Source: Verrucomicrobiaceae bacterium
GTDB lineage: Bacteria > Verrucomicrobiota > Verrucomicrobiia > Chthoniobacterales > Terrimicrobiaceae
Direction of reading: 5' to 3'
NCBI GenBank assembly: GCA_007280915.1
Contig: QYQL01000037.1
Span: forward strand, 35,684-99,683
Length of the DNA stretch: 64,000 bases
How positions within the stretch are numbered: the first letter of the stretch is position 1; each line of letters opens with the position of its first letter. This document shows, one piece after another, positions 26,232 through 35,100 of the stretch. The notes beneath the pieces are model-generated. The model saw only the letters and a list, made by a program, of their open reading frames with translations. It had not been told where the DNA came from and did not search any database. Both the position numbers and the translations under genes were made by a program.

Positions 26232-26708
26232 TCAGAGCGCCTTTAACGCGGCTTCGATTTTTCCGAAATCGGGGAGGTCCTTTGGCGTCGGAGTCTGCTC
26301 ACTGTAAACGATCATTCCCGCCTGATCGATTACGAATGCCGCGCGGGCCGAGGTGTCGCCGATGCCGGCGAGGCCCGGGAAAACCACATCATAGGCCTTC
26401 GTCACCGTTTTGTTCAGATCGCTCAGAAGTTTGATCGAGATACTTTCTTTCTTCGCCCATGCGGACTGGGCGAACGGACTGTCCACGCTGATCCCGAGGA
26501 CCTCGGCCTTCAGGTCGGCGTATTTTTGAAGGCCGGCTGTCACATCGCACAGTTCCTGGGTGCAGACCCCGGTGAAGGCCAGAGGGAAAAAGAGGATGAC
26601 GGTTGCCTGCTTGCCGAAATTCGACGAGAGGGTCACGTCGACGAGGCCGTCGGCGGACATGGATTTCAGGGTGAAGTCAGGTGCTTTGGTTCCAATTTCA
26701 AGTGCCAT
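26232..26708 (-). CDS. Peroxiredoxin (AhpC/TSA family)
   Basis: This 158-residue thioredoxin-fold protein contains FFPLAFTGVCTQELC, with the peroxidatic Cys at residue 49 in a PxxxTxxC active site, and a second Cys at 54. The spacing resembles AhpE-like or 1-Cys peroxiredoxins more than typical 2-Cys AhpC, since no C-terminal resolving Cys is seen. It reduces hydroperoxides. The start at 26708 gives MALEIGTKAPDFTL, the normal family N-terminus. A sigma-70-like promoter lies just upstream. Confidence 0.88.
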   Translation of the reverse strand: MALEIGTKAPDFTLKSMSADGLVDVTLSSNFGKQATVILFFPLAFTGVCTQELCDVTAGLQKYADLKAEVLGISVDSPFAQSAWAKKESISIKLLSDLNKTVTKAYDVVFPGLAGIGDTSARAAFVIDQAGMIVYSEQTPTPKDLPDFGKIEAALKAL

Positions 26709-26730
26709 GGGATTTGATTTGTGAGCCTCT

Positions 26731-26759
26731 AAGATTGGCCCGATTCCTGAAACTGTCAA
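26731..26759 (-). promoter_or_regulatory. Putative sigma-70 promoter of the peroxiredoxin gene
   Basis: On the minus strand a perfect TTGACA (-35, 26754-26759) is followed after 17 bases by AATCTT (-10, 26731-26736), 22 bases upstream of the ATG at 26708. The -10 matches the consensus at 3 of 6 positions. Confidence 0.4.
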
Positions 26760-26835
26760 TGCCCGGCAGAGACATGCAGGGAGCCTCCTCAATGTGGGAG
26801 AGACGGATGGCCGGCCCTTTCCGGAGCTGCCCGGG

Positions 26836-27387
26836 CTATCTTGCCTCCCGAACCAGTTCCTCAATTCCTTTGAGCCGATAACGCGCGCAAAGTTTCCGGA
26901 CTTCATCCAGGTCCAGTTCCGGATTGCGTGCGATGAGCTCCACAATATCGGCTTTGGATTTATGCCCCCCGGCATAGAGTTTTAGTGCGATCAGGTGCGG
27001 GATCGGAACCAGCCGCAACGGGCTTCCTTCGCGGGCGACGAGGGTGGAGGCGCGCACTGCGTCCTCGATCACCGCTGGAAAACGGTCCGCAAAGTTGATA
27101 ATTTGCACGAGGCCGAAAGGTCCGCGGATGTCAACAACGCCGCCGAGAGGATCGTCAATGCCCGGCTCGTGAAATTCCGCATGGAAACCTTCGCTGATGA
27201 GCGTTTCGGTGAGCTGCCGCAATTTCGGCAAAGAGGCATTGATCCCGAAATCGAGGTCTTCCGTTTGGCGCACGTAGTGGTGGGCGGCCAGCGCGACGGC
27301 ACCGATGACCACTGCATCGATTTCGTGCTTTCCGAGGATTCCGGCCACAGCCTCGGCTGCGTGTAAAAGGGCCTCCGGATCATTCAT
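26836..27387 (-). CDS. AbiEii/MNT-like nucleotidyltransferase, possible toxin
   Basis: This 183-residue protein has a nucleotidyltransferase core: IGAVALAAHHYVRQTEDLDFGI at residues 28-49, where the first Gly-Ala replaces the usual GG/GS and the catalytic acidic pair is D44 and D46. Later segments (HLIALKLYAGGHKSKADI) match the KxxR/DxxD patterns of AbiEii/DUF6036-type enzymes. Such proteins act as toxins of type IV systems or as tRNA/protein nucleotidyltransferases. It starts 3 bases after a tiny coding frame on the same strand that may be its partner. Confidence 0.7.
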   Translation of the reverse strand: MNDPEALLHAAEAVAGILGKHEIDAVVIGAVALAAHHYVRQTEDLDFGINASLPKLRQLTETLISEGFHAEFHEPGIDDPLGGVVDIRGPFGLVQIINFADRFPAVIEDAVRASTLVAREGSPLRLVPIPHLIALKLYAGGHKSKADIVELIARNPELDLDEVRKLCARYRLKGIEELVREAR

Positions 27388-27390
27388 GGA

Positions 27391-27513
27391 TCAAGGATTT
27401 CGTGGCTTCGGTTGAAGCCAGACAAAACGTTGCCGGATGGTGAGAGCAGCTTTGATCCTTTGGGTTACCGAAAGGGAGCGGATCCGTTTCAACTCGGACT
27501 CGTCGGACCGCAC
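27391..27513 (-). CDS. Small basic protein upstream of the nucleotidyltransferase
   Basis: This is a candidate 40-residue protein starting at GTG 27513. It is rich in Arg/Lys and contains RIRSLSVTQRIKAALTIRQR, which would form one or two amphipathic helices, and ends WLQPKPRNP. The frame stays open upstream, with an ATG at 27567 giving 58 residues, so the start is uncertain. The 3-base gap to the nucleotidyltransferase gene suggests coupled translation. It could be the antitoxin or an adaptor of a toxin-antitoxin pair; that is an inference from position only. Confidence 0.45.
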   Translation of the reverse strand: MRSDESELKRIRSLSVTQRIKAALTIRQRFVWLQPKPRNP

Positions 27514-27678
27514 CGCGCACTCGCTGCGGCGCGGGCGGTGTGATGAACCGGACTGGTGCGTTCTCATGGAGTGTTCGAGAGCAGTATCACCTCTGCCCAT
27601 CGGTTAGCAAGCGTCAGGCACTCGATCCTGAAGGCTTCACTTTTTCGCCGGACCGACCTCAACAAAAAGAGTGTTTCA

Positions 27679-27912
27679 CTACTCGAGGTCGGCCGAGGTC
27701 ACGCTCTGCTGGGGACGGGAGGCAAGCAGGCGTGCCTGATCGACAACCCGCTCCGTCGCCTCGTCGAACCGGTATCCGTGGCAGTTCGGGCAGGTGACAA
27801 CGCGTGCAGCGACGATCGACTCGCAGCCCTCGCAGACTTTGAAATTCTCCGGGGCCGCGATGATTTTCTCCGCGCGGGCCGCACGATCTTCCAGATGCGA
27901 GGCGGGTTTCAT
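27679..27912 (-). CDS. Small zinc-ribbon protein
   Basis: This 77-residue protein contains CEGC (C27, C30) and CPNC (C41, C44), a four-cysteine zinc ribbon preceded by a charged helix (LEDRAARAEKIIAA) and followed by an acidic helical tail. I do not recognise a named family; the pattern is that of small rubredoxin-like or RNA/protein-binding ribbons. It lies 54 bases downstream of a secreted-protein gene on the same strand. Confidence 0.65.
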   Translation of the reverse strand: MKPASHLEDRAARAEKIIAAPENFKVCEGCESIVAARVVTCPNCHGYRFDEATERVVDQARLLASRPQQSVTSADLE

Positions 27913-27966
27913 TTGTGCAAAATACCAGATTTTCCGGCAAGCCGCCAGAGCGCACTTCCGGGCATC

Positions 27967-28581
27967 CTATTTCAGGACTCCGATGGATCTGAGCTTCCCC
28001 TTGTCCAGGGCGAAGATCTCCCGGCTCACCGGATAGTTGGAACTGAGGTAGCCAGAGATGATGAACTCGCCCATTTGCTGAAATGCCTGATCCTGCCGGG
28101 AGAAGACGAGGATTTGGAAGCGGTTTGGAAGGGCGACGAGGAGGTCCGGGCCGAGGGTCGCCGCGAAGTGTTCGGCGAAACCGGGAGCCAGCACCGCCGA
28201 GGCGGTGAGGGGATTCGTCGATTCCAGCGCCGCATACTTGATGACTCCGTTCTTGTCCCGGACGTAGTTCGGCTGCAGCGATTCAAAAACCTCTTTGGCG
28301 GTCCGGGCGGCTTCCTTTGAGATTTCCTTCGAGGCCATCGTCAATGTTCCCGGATGCCCGCCCTCTGCGCCGAAGATTTCACCGTCTTTTACCACGACGA
28401 GCGCCAGGATTGTCCGCTCCGACCCCTCGACCCGCTCGCGGACTTTGTAGTCCATGAACGAGGGTTCGACCATCCACGCCCACCGGGAATCGGCCGAAGC
28501 TGCCGTCGAGGAGAGCAGAAAAAAACACAACGCCCATTTGAGTTTTTGAGCGGCTTTGATATGGGTGCGGTGTGATTGCAT
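27967..28581 (-). CDS. Secreted protein of unknown function
   Basis: This 204-residue protein has a signal peptide (LKWALCFFLLSSTAASA, about residues 14-30). The mature part is mixed alpha/beta with no cysteines and contains LLVALPNRFQILVFSRQD, reminiscent of DUF1444-like segments but not enough for a call. The only in-frame ATG for the signal peptide is at 28581, which overlaps the divergent ruvA start by 10 bases. That overlap is unusual, and no alternative ATG exists closer to the hydrophobic core. Its function is unknown. Confidence 0.6.
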   Translation of the reverse strand: MQSHRTHIKAAQKLKWALCFFLLSSTAASADSRWAWMVEPSFMDYKVRERVEGSERTILALVVVKDGEIFGAEGGHPGTLTMASKEISKEAARTAKEVFESLQPNYVRDKNGVIKYAALESTNPLTASAVLAPGFAEHFAATLGPDLLVALPNRFQILVFSRQDQAFQQMGEFIISGYLSSNYPVSREIFALDKGKLRSIGVLK

Positions 28582-29177
28582 TTCTTGAAGGAACCCTGGC
28601 CGAGGCTCTACCGACCCAGATTGTCGTGAATGTCCAAGGAGTCGGGTATCAGGTTATGATCCCGGTTTCAAGCTATGAGAGGCTTCCCCAGCCGGGTTCG
28701 CCCGTAAAAATCCTGACGCACCTTGCCGTGCGCGAGGATGCGCACATCCTCTACGGATTCTTCTCCTCCAGTGAGCGCGACCTCTTCCGTCTTCTGCTGC
28801 ACCATGTCACCGGGGTGGGGCCGAAGATCGCGCTTGCCGTGCTGAGCGGCCTGCCGGTCGAGATGTTCAAGGCCGCGGTCGTCGCGGGCGATATCGCGGC
28901 GATTTCGAAAATCAGCGGCGTCGGGAAAAAAACCGCCGAGCGGATCGTTCTCGAACTCAAGGACAAGGTCGGCGTCGCCGCCGAATGGGAGGCCTCCAGC
29001 GCGAAGAACGCCCCGAGCGGGGCGGATGCCCGCCTGCACGACGCCACGCTTGCTCTCATCTCCCTCGGCTACAAGCAGGTCGAGGCGCACAAGGCGATCC
29101 GCAGGGTCCAGGAGATCTCGGAGACCCAGCTCACCGCCGAGGAATTGATCCGACAGGCCCTCAAAATCCTCTCATGA
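28572..29177 (+). CDS. ruvA: Holliday junction branch migration protein RuvA
   Basis: This is a 201-residue RuvA with a GTG start (IAFLEGTLAEA). The OB-fold N-terminus with VQGVGYQV is followed by two helix-hairpin-helix motifs (HVTGVGPKIALAVL and ISGVGKKTAERIV at about 77-125) and the C-terminal domain that binds RuvB (LGYKQVEAHKAI). RuvA tetramers hold Holliday junctions for RuvB-driven migration. RuvB and RuvC genes are not adjacent. The stop overlaps the next start (ATGA), coupling it to a protein of unknown function. Confidence 0.95.
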   Translation: MIAFLEGTLAEALPTQIVVNVQGVGYQVMIPVSSYERLPQPGSPVKILTHLAVREDAHILYGFFSSSERDLFRLLLHHVTGVGPKIALAVLSGLPVEMFKAAVVAGDIAAISKISGVGKKTAERIVLELKDKVGVAAEWEASSAKNAPSGADARLHDATLALISLGYKQVEAHKAIRRVQEISETQLTAEELIRQALKILS

Positions 29178-30511
29178 GTTCCTTGGACACGGTTCGCGCG
29201 GTTCACGCCGCGCTTCCGGACGGCGGGCTTTTTCATGAGAAGGACTGGAGGATCAGCCCGCGTCCGTTCGGGATTTCTTCGGCGCTTCACGAGGAACTCG
29301 ACAAGCTGGGATACCGGCTTTTGCTCTTTCTGCGTGCCTGCGACCAGCTTTACCGTCTCAGCGTGAAAGGCCGCCAGCCCGGCTGGGTGGCGGAGATCCT
29401 TGACCGGGGCAAACCGGCTGAACTCGTCGCATGGCAGCGCGCGCACGGCGTTGCCGGCGACATCCCGAAGGTCATCCGGCCGGACCTCATCCTGACCGAT
29501 GAGGGATTCGCCATTGCGGAGGTGGACAGCGTGCCGGGTGGCATTGGACTCACCGCGTGGCTGAACAAGACCTATGCGAGCCTCGGCCATAAGGTGCTCG
29601 GAGGGGCCGATGGAATGCTTCAGGGGTTTCGTCAAATTCTTCCCGGCGGGGACATCATCATTTCCGAGGAGGCTTCCACCTACCGTCCGGAAATGGAATG
29701 GCTTGCCAAGGAATTGAATTCTTCCAGCGCCGGGCCGGCCTGGCGGGTTCTCGGTGACGAGTCGTGCGACGACTGGCAGCCGCGGATCTACCGGTTTTTC
29801 GAACTTTTCGATCTGCCGAACGTTCCTGCAGCCGGCCCTCTCATGGAGTCCGCAGTCGCGGGAAAGGTCTCCATCACTCCGCCGGTCAAACCCGCCTTGG
29901 AGGAGAAACTCTGGTTCGCTCTCTTCTGGCTCAAACCGCTTCAGGAATTCTGGCGTAGGGAACTCGGCGAGCGCGCGCATCTCGCGCTGCAGCGGGTCAT
30001 CCCCTACACATGGCTTCTGGATCCGGAACCTCTCCCGCGTCATGCCGTGCTTCCCCGTCTTGATGCCCAATCCTGGGCGGAGGTTGCAGGGTTCAGCCAG
30101 AAAAAGCGAAAATTCATTATGAAGATCAGCGGGTTTTCGGAGCATGCCTGGGGATCCCGCGGAGTGGTCGTGGCCTCCGATCTTCCGCAGGCCGAATGGC
30201 AGTCCGAACTTGAGAGCGCTCTCAAGGACTTCTCCCACCGGCCGCATATTCTACAGGAATTTCACCCCGGACGGCTCGTGGAGGAAATGTTCTGGCTGCC
30301 CGGAATGGACGGTTTGCGCCCGATGCGCGGGAGGGTCCGGCTCTGTCCCTACTATTTTGTCGGGGAAAAATCCGTCACCTGTGGCGGCGCGCTCGCGACA
30401 ATCTGCCCCGATGACAAAAAGCTGCTTCACGGCATGCGCGATGCCATCCTCGCCCCGGCGGGAGTCGCCGGCGTTGCTCAGGCACTGCCAACGCTTGCCG
30501 CGGGCGGTTGA
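29174..30511 (+). CDS. Uncharacterised ATP-grasp-like protein coupled to ruvA
   Basis: This is a 445-residue soluble protein. I do not recognise a characterised family. Features suggesting a circularly permuted ATP-grasp fold are IAEVDSVPGGIGLTAW (about residue 115), FIMKISGFSEHAWGSRGV (about 315), where a Lys precedes a Gly/Ser-rich loop, and HILQEFHPGRLVEEMFW (about 355), similar to the nucleotide-binding strand of that superfamily. No transmembrane segment or signal peptide is seen. ATGA overlap with ruvA implies coupled translation, but a link to recombination is not evident. Confidence 0.55.
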   Translation: MSSLDTVRAVHAALPDGGLFHEKDWRISPRPFGISSALHEELDKLGYRLLLFLRACDQLYRLSVKGRQPGWVAEILDRGKPAELVAWQRAHGVAGDIPKVIRPDLILTDEGFAIAEVDSVPGGIGLTAWLNKTYASLGHKVLGGADGMLQGFRQILPGGDIIISEEASTYRPEMEWLAKELNSSSAGPAWRVLGDESCDDWQPRIYRFFELFDLPNVPAAGPLMESAVAGKVSITPPVKPALEEKLWFALFWLKPLQEFWRRELGERAHLALQRVIPYTWLLDPEPLPRHAVLPRLDAQSWAEVAGFSQKKRKFIMKISGFSEHAWGSRGVVVASDLPQAEWQSELESALKDFSHRPHILQEFHPGRLVEEMFWLPGMDGLRPMRGRVRLCPYYFVGEKSVTCGGALATICPDDKKLLHGMRDAILAPAGVAGVAQALPTLAAGG

Positions 30512-30529
30512 GTGCACTATCGTCGCCGG

Positions 30530-31180
30530 ATGCGAAACCGGGCATTGGCTGAGGCGAGATGGATCCTTGCGATCCTTGGCGTCGCGTGGCTTTTTGCGTT
30601 GCTCCTGCTTCCGGCGGTTTCCGTGCTTCTAGCCATTGCTATCCTGTTCACCTTTTACTTTTTCCGCGATCCGGAGCGAGTCCCTCCGCCGGGTGAAACC
30701 ATCGCAGTCGCTCCCGCCGACGGGCTTGTCACGACGGTGGACGAAGTCGAGGAGGCTGAATTCCTGAACGCAAAGGTTCGGAGGGTCGGGATTTTTTTGT
30801 CCGTCCTCGACGTCCATGTGAACCGCGCGCCGATTGCCGGAGAGGTGACGCATTCGGAGCCGAAGTCCGGGATATTTCTGGATGCCCGCGACCTGAGGTC
30901 GTCGTCGCTGAACGTGAGCCGGACGTGGGTGTTTTCGGGTGTCGCCGGAACCGTTCTGGTGCGGCAGATCACCGGGGCGATAGCCCGCCGCATCTGTCCC
31001 TGGGCTGTCGTGGGAGACGTGCTGGTCCGCGGGGAGCGGTTCGGGATGATCCGGTTCGGATCGCGCACCGAGCTTTTTGTTCCCATGGATGCGGAGATCC
31101 TCGTCAAGCTTGGTGACCGCGTGAGGGGCGGGGAGACTCCCGTCGCACGCCTTGCATCCTCCACCGGCATTCCCTCATGA
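30530..31180 (+). CDS. psd: Phosphatidylserine decarboxylase, short (PSD-A) type
   Basis: This 216-residue proenzyme has one or two N-terminal membrane helices (WILAILGVAWLFALLLLPAV), the FFRDPER motif after them, VGIFLSVLDVHVNRAP, and GERFGMIRFGSRTELFVP, in which the GS pair is the self-cleavage site that forms the pyruvoyl group. It makes phosphatidylethanolamine from phosphatidylserine. Start alternatives are GTG 30512 and ATG 30530; the latter is used here. The stop overlaps the next gene, pssA, the preceding enzyme of the same pathway. Confidence 0.9.
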   Translation: MRNRALAEARWILAILGVAWLFALLLLPAVSVLLAIAILFTFYFFRDPERVPPPGETIAVAPADGLVTTVDEVEEAEFLNAKVRRVGIFLSVLDVHVNRAPIAGEVTHSEPKSGIFLDARDLRSSSLNVSRTWVFSGVAGTVLVRQITGAIARRICPWAVVGDVLVRGERFGMIRFGSRTELFVPMDAEILVKLGDRVRGGETPVARLASSTGIPS

Positions 31181-31992
31181 GCGAATCGAACGAGCCGAAA
31201 ATCTACCTGCTGCCGAATTTGATGACGGCTGGCAACCTGTTCTGCGGGTTCGCGGCCGTGCTCCGGATCATCGAAGCTTCGTTGCTCGTGGCGGTCGGCC
31301 AGTCTGCGGGAACTCTCTATCACGAGGCGATCGCCTTCATTCTGGGAGCGTGTGTGTTCGATCTTCTCGACGGACGGCTCGCCCGGCTCGGCGGGCATGA
31401 GAGCATCTTCGGGAGGGAGTTTGATTCGCTGGCCGACATTGTCTCGTTCGGCGTGGCTCCGGCTCTGCTGGTCTACCAGATCGTTCTCCGGGATTTCCAG
31501 AAGACCGGCTGGATCATTGCCTTCTTTTTTCTGCTGTGCGGAGCGCTTCGGCTGGCCAGATTCAACTGCATGACCGCAGCCCCCGGGGAAAAACCGGACC
31601 GGGATTTCCAAGGTTTTCCGATCCCTGCTGCGGCCGGACTCATCGCCTCGCTCACTCTTCTCATGCGCTGGCTTCAGGCCGATGACCGCGAGATCGGTCC
31701 CTGGAAATTTGTCCTGCCTTTCCTGCTCCTTTTCCTCTCGTTCATGATGTTCAGTCGCGTCCGCTATCCCAGTTTCAAGGGGCTCAACTGGAGGACGCAG
31801 CGGTCAATCCCGGCTTTCCTCTTCCTCATTTTGCTGCTGGCGATCACCGCGATGAACTACCACTGGATGCCGGCAGTTCTTTTTGTCTCCTTCCTGCTCT
31901 ACGGATTTGTCCGGCCGTTCATTTCGAAGGCGATCCGCCGCGAAATCGAAGAGGAGGACCCGGACCCGCAGGAGCCATCGGGACCGGCCTGA
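31177..31992 (+). CDS. pssA: CDP-diacylglycerol-serine O-phosphatidyltransferase
   Basis: This 271-residue polytopic enzyme has the complete CDP-alcohol phosphotransferase motif from about residue 62 (DLLDGRLAR then GREFDSLAD). YLLPNLMTAGNLFCGF at the N-terminus and VSFGVAPALL after the motif are typical of PssA. It makes phosphatidylserine, which the upstream psd product decarboxylates. About seven hydrophobic helices are visible; the tail is acidic and cytoplasmic. The ATGA overlap with psd makes a two-gene phosphatidylethanolamine operon. Confidence 0.93.
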   Translation: MSESNEPKIYLLPNLMTAGNLFCGFAAVLRIIEASLLVAVGQSAGTLYHEAIAFILGACVFDLLDGRLARLGGHESIFGREFDSLADIVSFGVAPALLVYQIVLRDFQKTGWIIAFFFLLCGALRLARFNCMTAAPGEKPDRDFQGFPIPAAAGLIASLTLLMRWLQADDREIGPWKFVLPFLLLFLSFMMFSRVRYPSFKGLNWRTQRSIPAFLFLILLLAITAMNYHWMPAVLFVSFLLYGFVRPFISKAIRREIEEEDPDPQEPSGPA

Positions 31993-32050
31993 AGTCGCTC
32001 GGTTTTCCAAATGGGGGGAGTTTCAGCTTTTAACCTGAAAACGGTTTTTG

Positions 32051-32169
32051 GACAGGATTAACAAGATGCACAAGATACTGGGAAAGGCAGTTGCAGAAAT
32101 GGCTTGGAAATATTTTTGTCCGCCGCGCATCCGCAGTAAATCAATCCAGTAAATCTTGTTAATCCTGTC
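32051..32169. repeat. MITE-like element with 17-bp terminal inverted repeats
   Basis: GACAGGATTAACAAGAT at 32051-32067 is repeated exactly, inverted, at 32153-32169. The 119-base element contains no coding frame and lies between two convergent genes, 9 bases before the stop of the addA gene. Inside each end is a further imperfect inverted pair (GATGCACAAGATACTGG and CCAGTAAATC). No transposase is present. Confidence 0.75.
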
Positions 32170-32177
32170 AAAATTCT

Positions 32178-35100
32178 TCAATCGCTGGATTCAGGTTTAA
32201 TGCGGATTGGGACGGTTTCGACAGCCACATCCGTTAGTCCCAGGAGGATGGCGGCCGCTTCGCGGTAGGCGGCCATCTGAGGTGCGTAACGGGATTGGAT
32301 TTCCTCGGGTCCGGCTTTGTCTGTTTTGAAATCGTAGATGGTGGCGGATGCGGGTTGACCGTCGGGATGTAGGCGAATGTGGACGCGGTCGAAGACCCCG
32401 CTCACCCATTGCCCTCCGACGAGAACATCGAAGGACTTCTCGCGCCAAAGCTCGCATTGTTCGTCAGGGCGGCGGAAGAGCTTTTGAGCCATTGTCGTGG
32501 TCAAAAAGGCCTCCAGCAGTTGCCTTGCCTGTCCCGAGCACTCCTGGAACGACGGAGGGGTTGCATCCAGCCAGGAGATTGCGGCCAAGGCCGCATGGAT
32601 TTCAGAGCCAAGATCGGAGGCATCCCGCGAATGGGCGGGAGTTTTATGCTCCGTGGTTTCTGGCTGGAGTGATAGGGAGGCTGACGGGGAAACCGGCTTC
32701 GGGGTGCAGGAGATCGGAGAGGGGAGCGACGGGGAGACCGTGCCGGGAGGATTTTCGGAGATTCCGACGAAGGCGTTTTTTTCGAACCAATTCGGGTTTC
32801 CGAACTCGAAAGATTCTCCGAGAGTCAGGGCGAGGAGGCGCGCGAAATTCTTGGCACTGCTCGTTTTTGCAAGTCGTTTTGTGATCAGGTAGAGCCCGAA
32901 GCGAGGGCGTGTCATCGCGACATAGGCGGTGCAGAGGTCGCCGTATTCCTTGTCCGCCCGTAGGGATTCTCCGGCAGCAGCCAGCGTGGGGTCCTGATCT
33001 GCAAAATCCTTCTTCGGAAGCAACATCCCCCAGGTTGGCGGGCGCCCGAGCACGAGATCGTTGCTTGTCTGAACCGTCCGGTCATCAAGGCCGGATACAA
33101 CCGCCATATCGAAGGTCAGTCCCTTTGCCTGGTGGACGGTCATCACGCGGACGACACCCGCGCTCTCGGGTTCCTGGACCTGGTAGCTCTCGACAAATGA
33201 CAGAAAGTCGAGAATTCCCCCGGATCCCGCCGAATCGAACTCGTCCGCAGCGGTGAGAAAATCCGCCGCGCAGGATGCCAGAAACGGCTCGTGGGTGAGA
33301 TCGCAGGAGGCGACCCATTGGCGGACGGTTTCCTCAAAGCCGTGGCTTGCGATTATCTCCAGCGCGTTTTCCCGGAATGCGAATTCCCCGTCCTGCAAGA
33401 TGCGAAGAGGGGATCCGGCGAGAAGGCATCCGGACAGAGTGTCGTCGGGAGATGCTGCGAAACGGAACGCTGCGAGTAAGGCAGCGCCGAGCGGGTTGTT
33501 CGTGCAGGGGTTTGTATTGCCTTCGAGCGCGACCGGAATCCCATGGGATCGCAACAGCGTGGCAAGGGCGGCGGCTTTCTCGTTCTTTCGAAAGAGAACC
33601 GCGCAACTCAATCCACGAAGCCACGGTTCGGTTTCCTTCAGGATATTCAGAATTTCAAAATCCCGCGGATCATCCTCGTCACCCTCGTCGCTCTTCCCGG
33701 CATCCACCGGCACCCAGCGAACGAAACCGGCTTCCCCTACCATCTCCGGCGCGACTACGTGGGGCTGCCAGGCTTGAGTCCAATCAGCAACCGTCCTGTC
33801 GGGGAGCTTGAGATCCTCCTGAACCGCCGGGATATTGCCGAAGACGGTGTTGACGGCATCCATGATTTCCTGCCTCGAACGGCGGGATTCGCTGAGAGTG
33901 GCCGTCGTGATCCGATCTTCGGCTGCGGAATTGTAGAGGCCACGGATTTCAAAAAACAGTTTCGGGTCGCCGCCGCGCCACGAGTAGATCGCCTGCTTGG
34001 TATCCCCGACATAGAAAAACGAGCGGGTGCCTCCGGAATCCTGGACGACCTCATCAATAAACGCAGAGAGCACTTTCCATTGCGGGCGGCTGGTATCCTG
34101 AAATTCGTCGAGCATCCAATGGTCGTATCGGGCGTCGAGCCGGTATCCGACGGCTGAGCTCCAGGCCGGGTCATTCACACGGGCGGCGAGAAGATCGGTG
34201 ATATCGGAGAATGTCAGGCGGCCATGGCTGCGGGTGAGCGCGTCGTAGGCGGACTCAAACCGGCGCATCATGGCATGAAGAGCCGCGCTCCGCCGCAGGA
34301 GTTTTTCGTATTCCGGCTTGATCAGCGAACGCAGGAGAGCGGTTCTGGCTGCGGCGACCTCCGGATTCAGGTAAACCCGCGCAGCGGTGGTCCTGCCAGT
34401 CGGGATGTATTCATCGCCGGTCTTGTTGTCTATTGAGCATTTGCAAAGCCTGCCTTTGACAAACTCCTCCAACTCCTTTGGCCATGCCTTATCCGGGCAG
34501 GCATGTGCAGCGAGATCCAGGTTGTCCCGCCAGGCTTCGACCGCCGCCGCATCGAGTTGGGGGTGGGTGTCCTCGATTGCTTTCCAAAGCGTGGCGGCGG
34601 ACGTGGCGCAATCGCCAGCGGCAAGGATCGGCGACCCCGAAGGCCAGATCGCCTTCCGGTCGCCCCACACGACATCCGCCGGGGTCTCCATAAACTTGCC
34701 GTGAAGACTTTCCACCGACTTGAGGAGTGCGGAAAAAATGCCGCGTTCGCTTTGGTTGCGGCTTTGCTGGCGAACGAGGTCAAGGAACTCGTCGAAGATC
34801 CCGGGGTTGGATGAACAATCCCGGAAGAGTGCCGCCAGGGCATCGTCGCGGGCGGACTGAAGATCGGCGGTGCCGAGCATGGCGAAGTCGCCCGTGAGGC
34901 CGGATTCCAGAGGGAAAGCGCGGGCGATGCGGGCGAAGAGACCGTCAATCGTTCCCATGCAGAGGACGCCCATCTGGGCAACAAGCCGCTGCAGAACGTC
35001 GCGACACTTTCCGGCAGTGATGTCCGCAATCCCGGTATCTTCTCGAAGCTTTTGCAGCTTTTTGTCGTCCATCGCAGCGGCTGAGAGCCTTTGGAAGACC

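Noticed and set aside
27556..28320. Plus-strand frame of about 254 codons over the zinc-ribbon and secreted genes
   Set aside because: The minus strand carries a four-cysteine zinc ribbon and a signal-peptide protein; the plus frame has no motif and its start lies in a gap.
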